Part shown: piece by piece, positions 54,006 to 62,213 of the stretch | How positions within the stretch are numbered: the first letter of the stretch is position 1 | How the letters are laid out: each line of letters begins with the position of its first letter | Source: Dyadobacter sp. 50-39 | GTDB taxonomy: Bacteria > Bacteroidota > Bacteroidia > Cytophagales > Spirosomataceae | DNA length: 64,000 nucleotides | Assembly (NCBI GenBank): GCA_001898145.1 | Contig: MKSR01000010.1 | Coordinates: 62,001 to 126,000 of the forward strand | Direction: 5' to 3' | Notes under the pieces: model-generated | What the model was told of the DNA's origin: nothing | Databases searched by the model: none | What the model saw: only the letters and a program-made list of their open reading frames with translations | Made by a program: the position numbers and the translations under genes

Positions 54006-55481
54006 CTATTTGCCGTTTACCGGTAGCTCAAATTCGAACGTGGCGCCTATGCCTTTTTCGCTGAAAACCCGGATCGAACTTTGGTGCAGTTCCAGGATTT
54101 TACGCACAATGGCCAGTCCGATTCCCATCCCTTTACCGGCCGCGGCTTGCAGGTCGGCCTGCTTATAGCGCTCGAAAATCTGCTGCTGGAATTCCCGGGC
54201 AATGCCGACGCCGGTGTCGCTCACGCGGGCCGTGACGCTGTCGCCCGTCTGGGTGAGCGCGATGGAGATTTTTCCGCCGTCGGGCGTGAACTTGAATGCA
54301 TTATCGAGCAGGTTTTGAAATACGCGCTCAGTGAGGCTGATATCGGCAAATACGGCAGACAGTGCGGCGGGGACGTCCAGTTGCAGGGTAATATTCCGCT
54401 CCTGTGCTTTCAGTTGATAGGCGCTCACAATGTCGGATACCAGCTCGCCGATCGGGAAAAATTCCTTTTGCGGCGCTACCACATTTGCCTCGAGTTTGGA
54501 ATACTGGAAAAGCTGGTCTACCAGCCCCGAGAGCTTTTTGGTGCCATCGTGGACAATGGAAAGGTACCGTTCCGACTCCGCGCGGGAGAGCGAATCGCCT
54601 TTGATGAGCAGTGTTTCGGTGTACCCCTGCATGATCGAGAGCGGTGTACGCAGGTCGTGCGAGACGTTGGCGATCAGCTCCTGGCGCAGACGGTCGGTGG
54701 CGGTCACCTTCTCGAAGTTATCGACGATCACATCGGCCATTTCGTTGAAAGTCGAAGTTAACACGCCCAGATTACCTTCGGCATACCCATTGATCCGTGC
54801 GGCGTAGTCGCCGTCCTGGAACTTTTTGAAAACGCCGGCGATGCTGCAAATGCTGTCGGTAATCAGGAAGAATGTAACCACGCCTACCACGAATGCCCCG
54901 AGCAAGGCGGCGAAAAAGATATACAATGCCAGCCGGAAGTTCAGGTCGTCATTGAGCGAGCTTAAAATCTGTTTCTGTTTCTCGCTTGCGAGCACGGCGT
55001 ACACATAACCGGCGACTTTACCATTTTCACGGACAGGCGCCACCGAAAAGATACTCGCCTCGCCGGGCCGTTTGGGATTGTCGCCCAGCGGCCGCTTCGA
55101 GGCCTCCGATGCAAGCCAGTCTCTGACCTTGCCCATGTCGACCTTCTTTATATGTACAGAAGCTTGCGGCACCACATAATCCGTGATGTTGCCGAGCGTA
55201 TCCAGCAGGTACACTTCCACGCTCGGGTTGGCGACCATTGTGGAATGGATAATGTCGTGGGTAACGGTGGTATCCGGGCGGCCGTTTTTAATGGGCTGGG
55301 TAAATGTGGCCAGGTGCCCGGCAATGTCGCCATACAGCTGCTGGTGCGCCGTCATGTAATAAGATTTGGAAAAACGGGAGCCGATCAGCACAAACACCAG
55401 GGCCAGCACGAGGAGCAGACTGGCGAAAACGGCGCTGATTTTCCAGAAGAGCAGATTTCCGCGGATGGTTTTGACAGACAT
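54006..55481 (-). CDS. transmembrane sensor histidine kinase
   Basis: This 491-residue kinase has membrane helices at about residues 16-35 and 185-210. Between them is a periplasmic sensing region of about 150 residues, including a PASTA-free loop (HIKKVDMGKVRDWLASEA). A HAMP domain, the dimerisation box (ELIANVSHDLRTPLSIMQGY, His275) and an ATPase domain (VFQNLLDNAFKFTP, VSDTGVGI, KGMGIGLAI) follow. It starts 1 base past the stop of the OmpR-type regulator, so the two are co-transcribed. The signal sensed is unknown. Confidence 0.95.
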   Translation of the reverse strand: MSVKTIRGNLLFWKISAVFASLLLVLALVFVLIGSRFSKSYYMTAHQQLYGDIAGHLATFTQPIKNGRPDTTVTHDIIHSTMVANPSVEVYLLDTLGNITDYVVPQASVHIKKVDMGKVRDWLASEASKRPLGDNPKRPGEASIFSVAPVRENGKVAGYVYAVLASEKQKQILSSLNDDLNFRLALYIFFAALLGAFVVGVVTFFLITDSICSIAGVFKKFQDGDYAARINGYAEGNLGVLTSTFNEMADVIVDNFEKVTATDRLRQELIANVSHDLRTPLSIMQGYTETLLIKGDSLSRAESERYLSIVHDGTKKLSGLVDQLFQYSKLEANVVAPQKEFFPIGELVSDIVSAYQLKAQERNITLQLDVPAALSAVFADISLTERVFQNLLDNAFKFTPDGGKISIALTQTGDSVTARVSDTGVGIAREFQQQIFERYKQADLQAAAGKGMGIGLAIVRKILELHQSSIRVFSEKGIGATFEFELPVNGK

Positions 55482-55482
55482 T

Positions 55483-56187
55483 TTATAGATCCTCGTTAAA
55501 CCGGTAGCCTACGCCCCAGGTGGTTAGTACAAATGACGGGTTGGAGGCATCGGCCTCTATTTTTCCTCTCAAACGGTTGATGTGCGTGTTGACCGTGTGT
55601 TCATAACCCTCGAAATCATAACCCCACACAAGGCTCAGCAGCTGCTTCCGGCTGTAACTTCTGCCCGGATTCGATGCCAGCAGGACGATCAGCTCGAATT
55701 CGCGGGGCGAAAGTTCGATCCGTTCGCCACGCAGCACGACCTTTCGTTTATCGACATCTATTTCCAATCCGGCAATGCTGATCTGCGGCGCCAGCGGCTG
55801 GCTATACCTCGCTTTTTCTTCACTCCGGCGAAAAATAACGCGCACGCGCGCAATGAATTCGCGGACGCTGAACGGCTTGGTCAGGTAGTCGTCGGCGCCG
55901 GTTTCCAGCCCCATTACCTTATCGATTTCTTCCGAACGTGCGGTGAGCATCAGAATGGGCATCTGGCGGTCGGTCTGCCTGATCTTCCGGCATACCTCCA
56001 TCCCGTTCAGCCCCGGCAGCATCACGTCCAGAATCACCAGGTCGAACGCCGAATCCAGCGCCCGGCCGAGTCCGTTCTGCCCGTTTTTTTCGCTGACTAC
56101 CTTGCAGCCCAGATCGGAAAGGTGGATCGTCAGCAGCTCCGTGATATTGCTGTCGTCTTCGATGATCAAAACATTTTTCGTGTCCAT
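55483..56187 (-). CDS. OmpR-family response regulator
   Basis: From ATG 56187 (MDTKNVLIIEDDSNI) the protein is 234 residues. It has a receiver domain (Asp54 in DLVILDVMLPGLNG; MLTARSEEIDKV; Lys in DDYLTKPFSV) and a winged-helix domain (VVLRGERIELSPREFELIVL, NTHINRLRGKIEADASNPSF, RFNEDL). The frame is open to 56382 but includes an unrelated leader. It precedes its kinase by 1 base. The spondin gene diverges from it across 139 bases and may be a target. Confidence 0.95.
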   Translation of the reverse strand: MDTKNVLIIEDDSNITELLTIHLSDLGCKVVSEKNGQNGLGRALDSAFDLVILDVMLPGLNGMEVCRKIRQTDRQMPILMLTARSEEIDKVMGLETGADDYLTKPFSVREFIARVRVIFRRSEEKARYSQPLAPQISIAGLEIDVDKRKVVLRGERIELSPREFELIVLLASNPGRSYSRKQLLSLVWGYDFEGYEHTVNTHINRLRGKIEADASNPSFVLTTWGVGYRFNEDL

Positions 56188-56243
56188 TACCCGCTGATTT
56201 TCTGCAAAGTTTATAAATAAAACTGTGCGGAAGTCCACCGTGA

Positions 56244-56251
56244 TACTTTTG
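56244..56251 (+). promoter_or_regulatory. -7 box TACTTTTG for the spondin gene
   Basis: This is an exact TAnnTTTG match 75 bases upstream of the ATG at 56327, in the gap shared with the divergent OmpR-type regulator gene. No strong -33 element was seen. Confidence 0.45.
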
Positions 56252-56326
56252 TTATAATTCCGTAACGGCTGTGGGATACCGGTTTTTTTGCTTTGCATTA
56301 TCCAAACACAAAAAACATCGGAAAGA

Positions 56327-57613
56327 ATGATCAAACCACTGCTCGGGCTGTCACTTACAGCCCTCATTTTCAGCTCCTGCACGAAGGACCACGACCCTCA
56401 GCCGACCTCCAAAAGCATTACCATAGAGAACGTGCTGGACAGCAAACCGCTCGTGGAGTCGGGCACATTCAAGGGCACCGGCACGCCGCCCGTGATCCTT
56501 CCGGGACAATCCGTTTCCTTTTCCTTCTCGGCCGCCAAAAATCAGCGCCTCACTTTTGCTACCATGTACGGATGGAGCAATGACCTCTTCTTTGCGCCGG
56601 AAAATCCGGGCATCAGGCTGTATGGCGACGACGGCACCCCGATGACCGGTGATGTTTCGGCGCAGATCAAACTCTGGGATAACGGCACACGGGTGAACGC
56701 TGTGCCCGGCATGGCCCTCGCCCATCCCGGCACCGCCGAAGCCACACCCAAGAATATCAAAGAAGTGAACGGGACCGACGACTATGGAAATGCATTCCTG
56801 CCTGCGTCGCAATTAATGAATGTGTCGCTGGCCTATGACGGCAATTCGATGTTCACGATCACGATTAAGAACCAGTCGGGCGGGACGGCAAACGAAACCC
56901 CGTTCAGTCCGGGCGTGTGGGCCATTTCGTACGTAGCCGGGGGAAACCTGCTGCTGCCGGAGCCGGTCTATTCGGCTGGTAAAGCCACTACGGATGCACT
57001 GACGCGCATCGCCGAGGCGGGGGACAACACACCGCTGGGCACCTGGCTGGCCTCGCAGACCGGCATTTTTACGCCTTTATCGCCCATACTGGTGGTGGTA
57101 TACAGTGGTACTGAAAATCCGTTTTTCAAAACCGGCGAAAACGATCGCGGTCAGGGCTTGAAAGACCTCGCGCAGAAAGGTAATGCCGATATTCTCGCCG
57201 CTGCATTGCAGGGCAAGCCGGGTATCAAAAATGTGTACGTTCTCAAAGAACCGACGAGTACCGTGCTGCTCCCGATGATCGGTGGTAATGCGGGCGGAAA
57301 GGTATCGCAAGCGCTCACGCTCGCACCCGGCGACCGCATTGCGCTCGCAACAATGTACGGGTTTTCCAACGACTGGTTTTTCGCAACCAGCGGCAACGAT
57401 ATCGATGGCAGTGCAACCGGCGATGTATCGGGTTCGGTGGCATTGTACGACAACGGCACCGCCCTCGATCAGTTCCCGGGCGCTGGTATCACGCAGTTCA
57501 ACCTCGCCGGAACGCCGCTGAGCGAGAGCAAGGCTATTGCCCCCGTTCCAAATCCCAATGCGTTCACCACGCTGCCGGCTATCGGCAGCATCATTAAGGT
57601 CACATTACAGTAA
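56327..57613 (+). CDS. lipoprotein with two spondin-type domains
   Basis: From ATG 56327 the protein is 428 residues with a lipoprotein signal (TALIFSSC, Cys18). Two spondin-N-like domains are visible: the first with SFSFSAAKNQRLTFATMYGW, SNDLFFAPENPGIRLY and AQIKLWDNGTRVNAVPG; the second with LAPGDRIALATMYGFSNDWF and SVALYDNGTALDQFPG. The duplicated motif Y-G-x-S-N-D-x-F-F-A marks an internal duplication. Bacterial spondin-domain proteins are exported and of unknown role. The longer frame from 56288 has no support. It precedes the YHS genes across a tandem repeat. Confidence 0.88.
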   Translation: MIKPLLGLSLTALIFSSCTKDHDPQPTSKSITIENVLDSKPLVESGTFKGTGTPPVILPGQSVSFSFSAAKNQRLTFATMYGWSNDLFFAPENPGIRLYGDDGTPMTGDVSAQIKLWDNGTRVNAVPGMALAHPGTAEATPKNIKEVNGTDDYGNAFLPASQLMNVSLAYDGNSMFTITIKNQSGGTANETPFSPGVWAISYVAGGNLLLPEPVYSAGKATTDALTRIAEAGDNTPLGTWLASQTGIFTPLSPILVVVYSGTENPFFKTGENDRGQGLKDLAQKGNADILAAALQGKPGIKNVYVLKEPTSTVLLPMIGGNAGGKVSQALTLAPGDRIALATMYGFSNDWFFATSGNDIDGSATGDVSGSVALYDNGTALDQFPGAGITQFNLAGTPLSESKAIAPVPNPNAFTTLPAIGSIIKVTLQ

Positions 57614-57621
57614 AAGTCTGC

Positions 57622-57685
57622 CCGCAGGATCGCCTGACCGCAGGATCGCCTGACCGCAGGGTCGCCTGGCCGCAGGGGCGCCTGG
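57622..57685. repeat. 16-base tandem repeat, 4 copies
   Basis: Unit CCGCAGGATCGCCTGA occurs at 57622-57637 and exactly again at 57638-57653, then as two diverged copies to 57685 (GGTCGCCTGG and GGGCGCCTGG ends). It is followed by a G+C-rich inverted stretch (GCCCGCGG, twice). It lies between the spondin stop and the YHS gene and may vary in copy number between strains. Confidence 0.75.
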
Positions 57686-57746
57686 CCGCCCGCGGCAAAG
57701 CGCCCGCGGTGCTGGTTTGCGGGGTCTATTTTGAAATACTAATCCT

Positions 57747-58211
57747 ATGAAAAAGCAAATTGCACTACTCGCACTAGTCGTCCTGTCGGCCTGCGCCGGC
57801 TTCGCGCAAACGCCCGAAGTGCGTAAAAAACAGTACAACCTAGAATCCGGCCTTGCAATACAGGGCTACGATCCCGTGGCCTATTTCACCATGCAAAAGG
57901 CCGTAGAGGGTAAAAAAGAGTTTTCGGCCAACTACAATGGCGTGACCTACCATTTCACCTCGAAAGCCAACCGGGACGAGTTCACCCAACACCCGATGCG
58001 TTATGAACCGCAGTTCGGAGGCTGGTGTGCCTATGCCATGGGTAAGAAAGGGGAAAAAGTAGAGGTCGATCCGGAAACCTTCAAAGTCGTAGACGGGAAG
58101 CTCTATCTTTTTTACAACAAATATTTCAACAACACCCTCAAAAGCTGGAACCAGGATGAGGCGCGTTTGAAAACGCAGGCCGACAATCACTGGACTAAAT
58201 TCGTACCCTAA
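57747..58211 (+). CDS. YHS-domain secreted protein (first copy)
   Basis: This 154-residue protein has a signal peptide (LALVVLSACAGFAQ) and a YHS domain: LAIQGYDPVAYFTM, VTYHFTSKANRDEFTQHPMR, YEPQFGGWCAYAMGKKG and the C-terminal VDGKLYLFYNKYF. YHS domains bind metal in some proteins such as copper-transport ATPases and methane-oxidation proteins; here the single Cys in GGWCAYA is the candidate ligand. It is followed 12 bases later by a second copy. Confidence 0.92.
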   Translation: MKKQIALLALVVLSACAGFAQTPEVRKKQYNLESGLAIQGYDPVAYFTMQKAVEGKKEFSANYNGVTYHFTSKANRDEFTQHPMRYEPQFGGWCAYAMGKKGEKVEVDPETFKVVDGKLYLFYNKYFNNTLKSWNQDEARLKTQADNHWTKFVP

Positions 58212-58223
58212 CCTCGCATTTCG

Positions 58224-58667
58224 ATGAACAAATTCCTTTTGATACTCGCGCTAACGATCAGCGCATTCGCTGCCCGCGCCCAGCAATCCGAAATATTTGC
58301 ACCCGGCGGCAAAGCGCTCAAAGGCTATGATGTAGTGGCATTCTTCAACGAAGCCAAACCCGTGGCAGGCGCCGATAGCCTCACTTATGCATACATGGGT
58401 GCCGAATGGCTTTTCGCCAACCGCCGCAACCTGGAAGCATTCAAGGCCAATCCGGAGAAATATGTGCCGCAATACGGCGGCTACTGCGCCTACGGCACCT
58501 CGCAGGGGCATAAAGCGCCTACCGAAGCCGAAACCTGGACGATCGTAGGGGACAAGTTGTATTTCAACTACAATATGAAGGTAAAAAACAGCTGGACGAA
58601 AAAGCAGGACGAGCTGATCGACAAGGCGGATGTCCAGTGGCCATTGATCAAACACAAAGCCGAATGA
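58224..58667 (+). CDS. YHS-domain secreted protein (second copy)
   Basis: This 147-residue protein has a signal peptide (ILALTISAFAARAQ) and a YHS domain with ALKGYDVVAFFNE, EWLFANRRNLEAFKANPEKY, VPQYGGYCAYGTSQG and WTIVGDKLYFNYNMKVKNSW. It has the same layout as the preceding gene, with the same GGxCAY motif and clear divergence elsewhere. The two are probably a tandem duplication. Its stop overlaps the start of the DoxX gene. Confidence 0.92.
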   Translation: MNKFLLILALTISAFAARAQQSEIFAPGGKALKGYDVVAFFNEAKPVAGADSLTYAYMGAEWLFANRRNLEAFKANPEKYVPQYGGYCAYGTSQGHKAPTEAETWTIVGDKLYFNYNMKVKNSWTKKQDELIDKADVQWPLIKHKAE

Positions 58668-59062
58668 CGATGAAAACCCGCAACACCTGGACCTGGCTGC
58701 TGAGAGTGGTAGCCGCGGGCATTATGCTGCAAACGCTGTACTTCAAATTTACCGCCGATCCGGAATCCGTTTTCATCTTCTCCAAAGTGGGTATGGAGCC
58801 GTGGGGCCGCATTCTGGTGGGTGTTTTTGAACTCGTCGCCTCAATACTGATCGTCATCCCCCGCACGACGGCCTACGGGGCGCTGATCGGCATCGGGGTC
58901 ATGACCGGCGCAGTGTTCATGCACATCACCCGGCTGGGTATCGAAGTACAAAACGATTCGGGGCAGCTCTTCGTCTACGCGCTGCTGGTCCTTGGCAGCT
59001 GCCTTGCCCTGGCCTACCTGCAACGCGACAGCCTCTCGGGCATCCGCACGCAGGACCGATAG
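58664..59062 (+). CDS. DoxX-like membrane protein
   Basis: From ATG 58664 (ATGA overlap with the YHS stop) the protein is 132 residues; ATG 58670 is an alternative. It has four membrane helices (WLLRVVAAGIMLQTLYFKFT; ILVGVFELVASILIVIP; YGALIGIGVMTGAVFMHI; LFVYALLVLGSCLALAYL), the DoxX/DUF4870-like topology. It lies in an operon with the YHS pair, so exported metal-binding protein and membrane redox protein may work together. A strong terminator follows. Confidence 0.85.
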   Translation: MTMKTRNTWTWLLRVVAAGIMLQTLYFKFTADPESVFIFSKVGMEPWGRILVGVFELVASILIVIPRTTAYGALIGIGVMTGAVFMHITRLGIEVQNDSGQLFVYALLVLGSCLALAYLQRDSLSGIRTQDR

Positions 59063-59067
59063 CATTC

Positions 59068-59091
59068 AACCATGCCTTTCGGGGCATGGTT
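59068..59091 (+). terminator. intrinsic terminator after the DoxX gene
   Basis: Perfect 9-base arms AACCATGCC (59068-59076) and GGCATGGTT (59083-59091) with loop TTTCGG are followed by TTTAT. It separates the YHS-DoxX operon from the DinB gene and shows that the DinB start at 59086 (inside the stem) is wrong. Confidence 0.8.
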
Positions 59092-59118
59092 TTTATCATT
59101 CGCCCCAAAAATCCCATT

Positions 59119-59625
59119 ATGAACAGACACATCCATAAGTCCGTGACCGCCATACTCGAACAGATCCACGAGGTGCTAGCCGCATTGGACGATGCGCATT
59201 ACACCGAGCGCCTGGCGGTTCTGTCCGGCGCCTCGCTGGGGGAACACGTCCGGCATATCGTCGAGTTTTTTGAAGAACTGGAAGCGGGCTGCCTTACGGG
59301 CGTCGTAGATTATGATGCCCGTAAGCGGCAGAAAGACCTTGAAACATCCCGTGCCTATGCGATGCTGAAGTTACAGCAAATCGCAGCAGGCATCCGACCG
59401 CACGGCAAGGCATTGAACCTGGCCTGCAAAATGCCGCTTAACGGAGCCCGCTACCTGGTGGCGACCAGTTATGAAAGGGAACTGCTCTATAACCTCGAAC
59501 ACGCGGTGCACCACATGGCACTGATGAAAATCGGGGTCGAGGCGATGACCGATATCAGTCTGCCAGCGCATTTCGGTGTGGCCCGCTCTACGATCGAATA
59601 CCGTCAAACCCAATGTGCACAGTAA
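59119..59625 (+). CDS. DinB-family metal-binding protein
   Basis: From ATG 59119 (MNRHIHKSVTAILEQIHEVL) the protein is 168 residues with a four-helix DinB fold. Candidate metal ligands are the histidines in GEHVRHIVEFFEELEAG and NLEHAVHHMALMKIGVEAM. DinB proteins include thiol-dependent transferases for bacillithiol-like thiols, and Bacteroidota often carry them. Its end overlaps the next gene by 13 bases, so the two are translated together. Confidence 0.85.
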   Translation: MNRHIHKSVTAILEQIHEVLAALDDAHYTERLAVLSGASLGEHVRHIVEFFEELEAGCLTGVVDYDARKRQKDLETSRAYAMLKLQQIAAGIRPHGKALNLACKMPLNGARYLVATSYERELLYNLEHAVHHMALMKIGVEAMTDISLPAHFGVARSTIEYRQTQCAQ

Positions 59626-61412
59626 CCTACATCCCTACCTCCACCGGCGTGCTGCTCACCTCCAACCGCGATGAGCGTATGGACCGCGCGCGCGCATTGC
59701 CCCCCGCCATTTACCCGGAAGGCGACCGCTCCCTCACTTACCCGAAGGACGCGCAGGCAGGCGGCACCTGGATCGCACTCCGGGGCGGGCGTTCCGCGGC
59801 GGTGCTGCTCAATGGGGGCTTCACAAATCATGCACGCAAAACACATTATACGAAAAGCCGCGGGCTGGTGATGCTGGACATTGTCTCGGCGGAAGTGCCG
59901 CTAAGCCGGTTCCGCGGCATGTCGCTGGAAGCCATCGAGCCATTTACGTTGATACTCCTCACCGACGGCGAGCTGATGCGGTGCACCTGGGATGGAATGC
60001 AAAAGCATATCAGTTACCCGGACCCGCAAAAGGCGCATATATGGTCGTCGGCCACGCTATATGGGCAGGAGGTGCGTATGGAGCGGGAAGGAATGCTGCA
60101 AAACTGGCTGTCCTGCGCACCTCAGCTTACAGCGGAAACGGTGCTGGGCCTGCACCTTTCGCCATCTTTGAAATACGAAACCAGCCCCGCACGCGAGTAT
60201 GCACACATGCGGACCGTGAGCGTAACCTCGCTGGAATTACCAACCGACGGCGCGGCCAGCATCCGCTACCATGATCTTCTGCACGGCAAGTACGATCCTG
60301 ATCAGGAGACGGGTAAGATGGCACTCCAAAATCCAAACTCCGCATTGCCTGATTTCGACAGCTTCTACTGGAAAGCCCGCCGGTTCTTCATCCGGCTCGG
60401 GCATTGGGAATACTGGCCCATGGAGTGCGTGTACCTGCCGCTGCTCCCGCTTTGGCTGTGGCTTAGTCTCCGCGCGCGGTCGCTGCTGTTTTTCAGCGCT
60501 GCTAATCCGGGCATTCAGTATTCGGGGTTCATCCATGAGCGGAAAAGCGACATTTATCCACTGCTTCCGCCGGATTTGTACCCGAAAACAGTGCTTTGCC
60601 CGGCCGGCTCGACAGCCTCCGCTGTCGCGTCGATGCTTGCGGAGCATTGCCTTGCATTCCCTTTGATCGCCAAACCCGATATCGGCGAGCGCGGTGTGCA
60701 GGTGAAGCTGCTGAAAAGCGCGCAGGACCTGGAAGCGTACCGGCTCGCCAGCCGCGTCGACTTCCTTTTGCAGCAGTATGTGGATTATGAAAATGAAGCG
60801 GGGATTTTCTACTTCCGAATTCCTGGTACAGCGCACGGGCATATTTCCGGCATTGTCGGGAAAGAATTCCTGCGCGTGACCGGCGACGGGCGGAGCACGA
60901 CGCTTTCCCTATTAACCCAAAACAACCGGGCGATTTTGCAGCTTCCGGCATTGGAAAAAGCTTATGGCGAAGCGCTTCTCGCTATACCCTCTGCCGGTGA
61001 ATCCCTCAACCTCGTCCCCTACGGTAACCACAGCCGCGGCGCTAAGTTCATCGACCTTGCCGATCGCATAACACCTGCATTGACAGCCGCCATCGACGAG
61101 GTCTGCCAGCGGATTCCGGGTTTCGATTTCGGCAGGCTGGACATCCGTTTCAAAAGCTGGGAAGACCTGGAAGCCGGAAGCAACTTCTCGATCATCGAGC
61201 TCAACGGCACGGGCAGCGAACCGACCCACATTTACGATCCCTCGCATTCATTACTTTTCGCCTGGAAAGAGATTTACCGGCATTGGAAAGTCGTATTTCA
61301 CATCAGCCTTCAAAACGTCCGCAACGGCAGGCAGCGCCTTATGACCTGGCGGGAAGGTCGCCGCATGCGCTATGAGCATCGCAAGCATTTTGAGCGGTTA
61401 GAAATGCATTGA
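59613..61412 (+). CDS. NRDE (TANGO2-like)/ATP-grasp fusion protein
   Basis: This single 599-residue frame has two families. Residues 1-245 form an NRDE/TANGO2 domain, starting MCTVTYIPTSTGVLLTSNRD with Cys2 as the expected N-terminal nucleophile and continuing AGGTWIALRGGRSAAVLLNG. Residues about 265-560 resemble a D-Ala-D-Ala ligase-type ATP-grasp: LGHWEYWPMECVYLPLLPLW, RARSLLFFSAANPGIQYSGF, nucleotide-binding LIAKPDIGERGVQVKLL, LLQQYVDYENEAGIFYFR and metal-binding GRLDIRFKSWEDL and IIELNGTGSEP. The two families usually occur as separate proteins. The fusion implies a common substrate pathway with the overlapping DinB gene; the reaction is unknown. Confidence 0.85.
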   Translation: MCTVTYIPTSTGVLLTSNRDERMDRARALPPAIYPEGDRSLTYPKDAQAGGTWIALRGGRSAAVLLNGGFTNHARKTHYTKSRGLVMLDIVSAEVPLSRFRGMSLEAIEPFTLILLTDGELMRCTWDGMQKHISYPDPQKAHIWSSATLYGQEVRMEREGMLQNWLSCAPQLTAETVLGLHLSPSLKYETSPAREYAHMRTVSVTSLELPTDGAASIRYHDLLHGKYDPDQETGKMALQNPNSALPDFDSFYWKARRFFIRLGHWEYWPMECVYLPLLPLWLWLSLRARSLLFFSAANPGIQYSGFIHERKSDIYPLLPPDLYPKTVLCPAGSTASAVASMLAEHCLAFPLIAKPDIGERGVQVKLLKSAQDLEAYRLASRVDFLLQQYVDYENEAGIFYFRIPGTAHGHISGIVGKEFLRVTGDGRSTTLSLLTQNNRAILQLPALEKAYGEALLAIPSAGESLNLVPYGNHSRGAKFIDLADRITPALTAAIDEVCQRIPGFDFGRLDIRFKSWEDLEAGSNFSIIELNGTGSEPTHIYDPSHSLLFAWKEIYRHWKVVFHISLQNVRNGRQRLMTWREGRRMRYEHRKHFERLEMH

Positions 61413-61523
61413 ACTAACACAAATTTGTAAGTCTCCGGGTAATTCCCACCCCCGCCTGCGATCCGGAAATCTGCCGGGCGAGCGTATACCTGATCTCCGT
61501 TTTTGATTTTCCCTTTTGCAGCA

Positions 61524-61766
61524 TTATGCTATCTCAAACCAGCCTTCGCTGCAAAACCGCTGCCGGCCAACAGACCATGTAAGCTGGGCGAGCCAGAAGC
61601 CTTTGGCAAAGCGGCGGGTCGAAATGCTGACCCTGGGTCCGTTCGCAGGTGTAAGGGGTACGGTAAGCCCGTCGTCCGCGGACTGACGGGTGAAGGTCAC
61701 TTCCGCTTTGGCAAAATAAAGCGGCAGCACAAAAGTGACTTTTTCCTGTTCAGATTGATAGGTCAT
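61524..61766 (-). CDS. small hypothetical protein
   Basis: This 80-residue minus-strand frame (MTYQSEQEKVTFVLPLYFAK, TPANGPRVSISTRRFAKGFW, LAQLTWSVGRQRFCSEGWFE) has protein-like composition. The end resembles small Bacteroidota proteins related to FixH (pattern G-W-x-A-Q-L-T-W and a C-terminal Glu-x-W-F-E-I), but no family is certain. No ribosome site is visible, which is normal in this phylum. Confidence 0.5.
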   Translation of the reverse strand: MTYQSEQEKVTFVLPLYFAKAEVTFTRQSADDGLTVPLTPANGPRVSISTRRFAKGFWLAQLTWSVGRQRFCSEGWFEIA

Positions 61767-62213
61767 GATAGTAAGGTTAAAGTGAAATAAAGGGAGCCAT
61801 AACGATCCGGCGGATCGAAATTAGCTTTCCAACCGGGCAATGTGGATGATACCCGGCACGGCAGAATATGACTTTCCTCAGAGCGCAACATCAGTCATCA
61901 TGCGTCATGAGCAAAGTCATAACTGTACGCGCCGGATCGGTGGAAATTTGGATCCGGAATCCAGGAGACGCTGCTCCAACCAAAGACCTGTCGCTAATGA
62001 AAACTACCAGGAAATGGGATGGGGCGTGATCGGATGGGCAATCAGCCTGGCATGGAGGTTTCGATTTGATCACCGCGAGCGACCACCTGCCCGACGCAGT
62101 GCCCATGATAGTAAGCGGCGTTGTGATCTTGCAGGGTATTTACCTGGCCAGGAAATATGCTGGATGATCCCGCGTCAACACCGAGTCGCTAACCAGCCAT
62201 CAATCAAATACTT
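61767..62213. other. gene-poor region with a possible membrane-protein relic
   Basis: No intact gene is seen. Around 62014-62167 two frames could join into a small membrane protein: MGWGVIGWAISLAW in one frame and, after a one-base shift, LITASDHLPDAVPMIVSGVV and ILQGIYLARKYAG, a plausible second helix. It has no clear start and no recognised family. It may be a frameshifted relic or chance. Confidence 0.3.

Noticed and set aside
59086-59118. Longer DinB start at 59086
   Set aside because: It begins in the right arm of the terminator hairpin at 59068-59091; the ATG at 59119 gives the normal DinB N-terminus.
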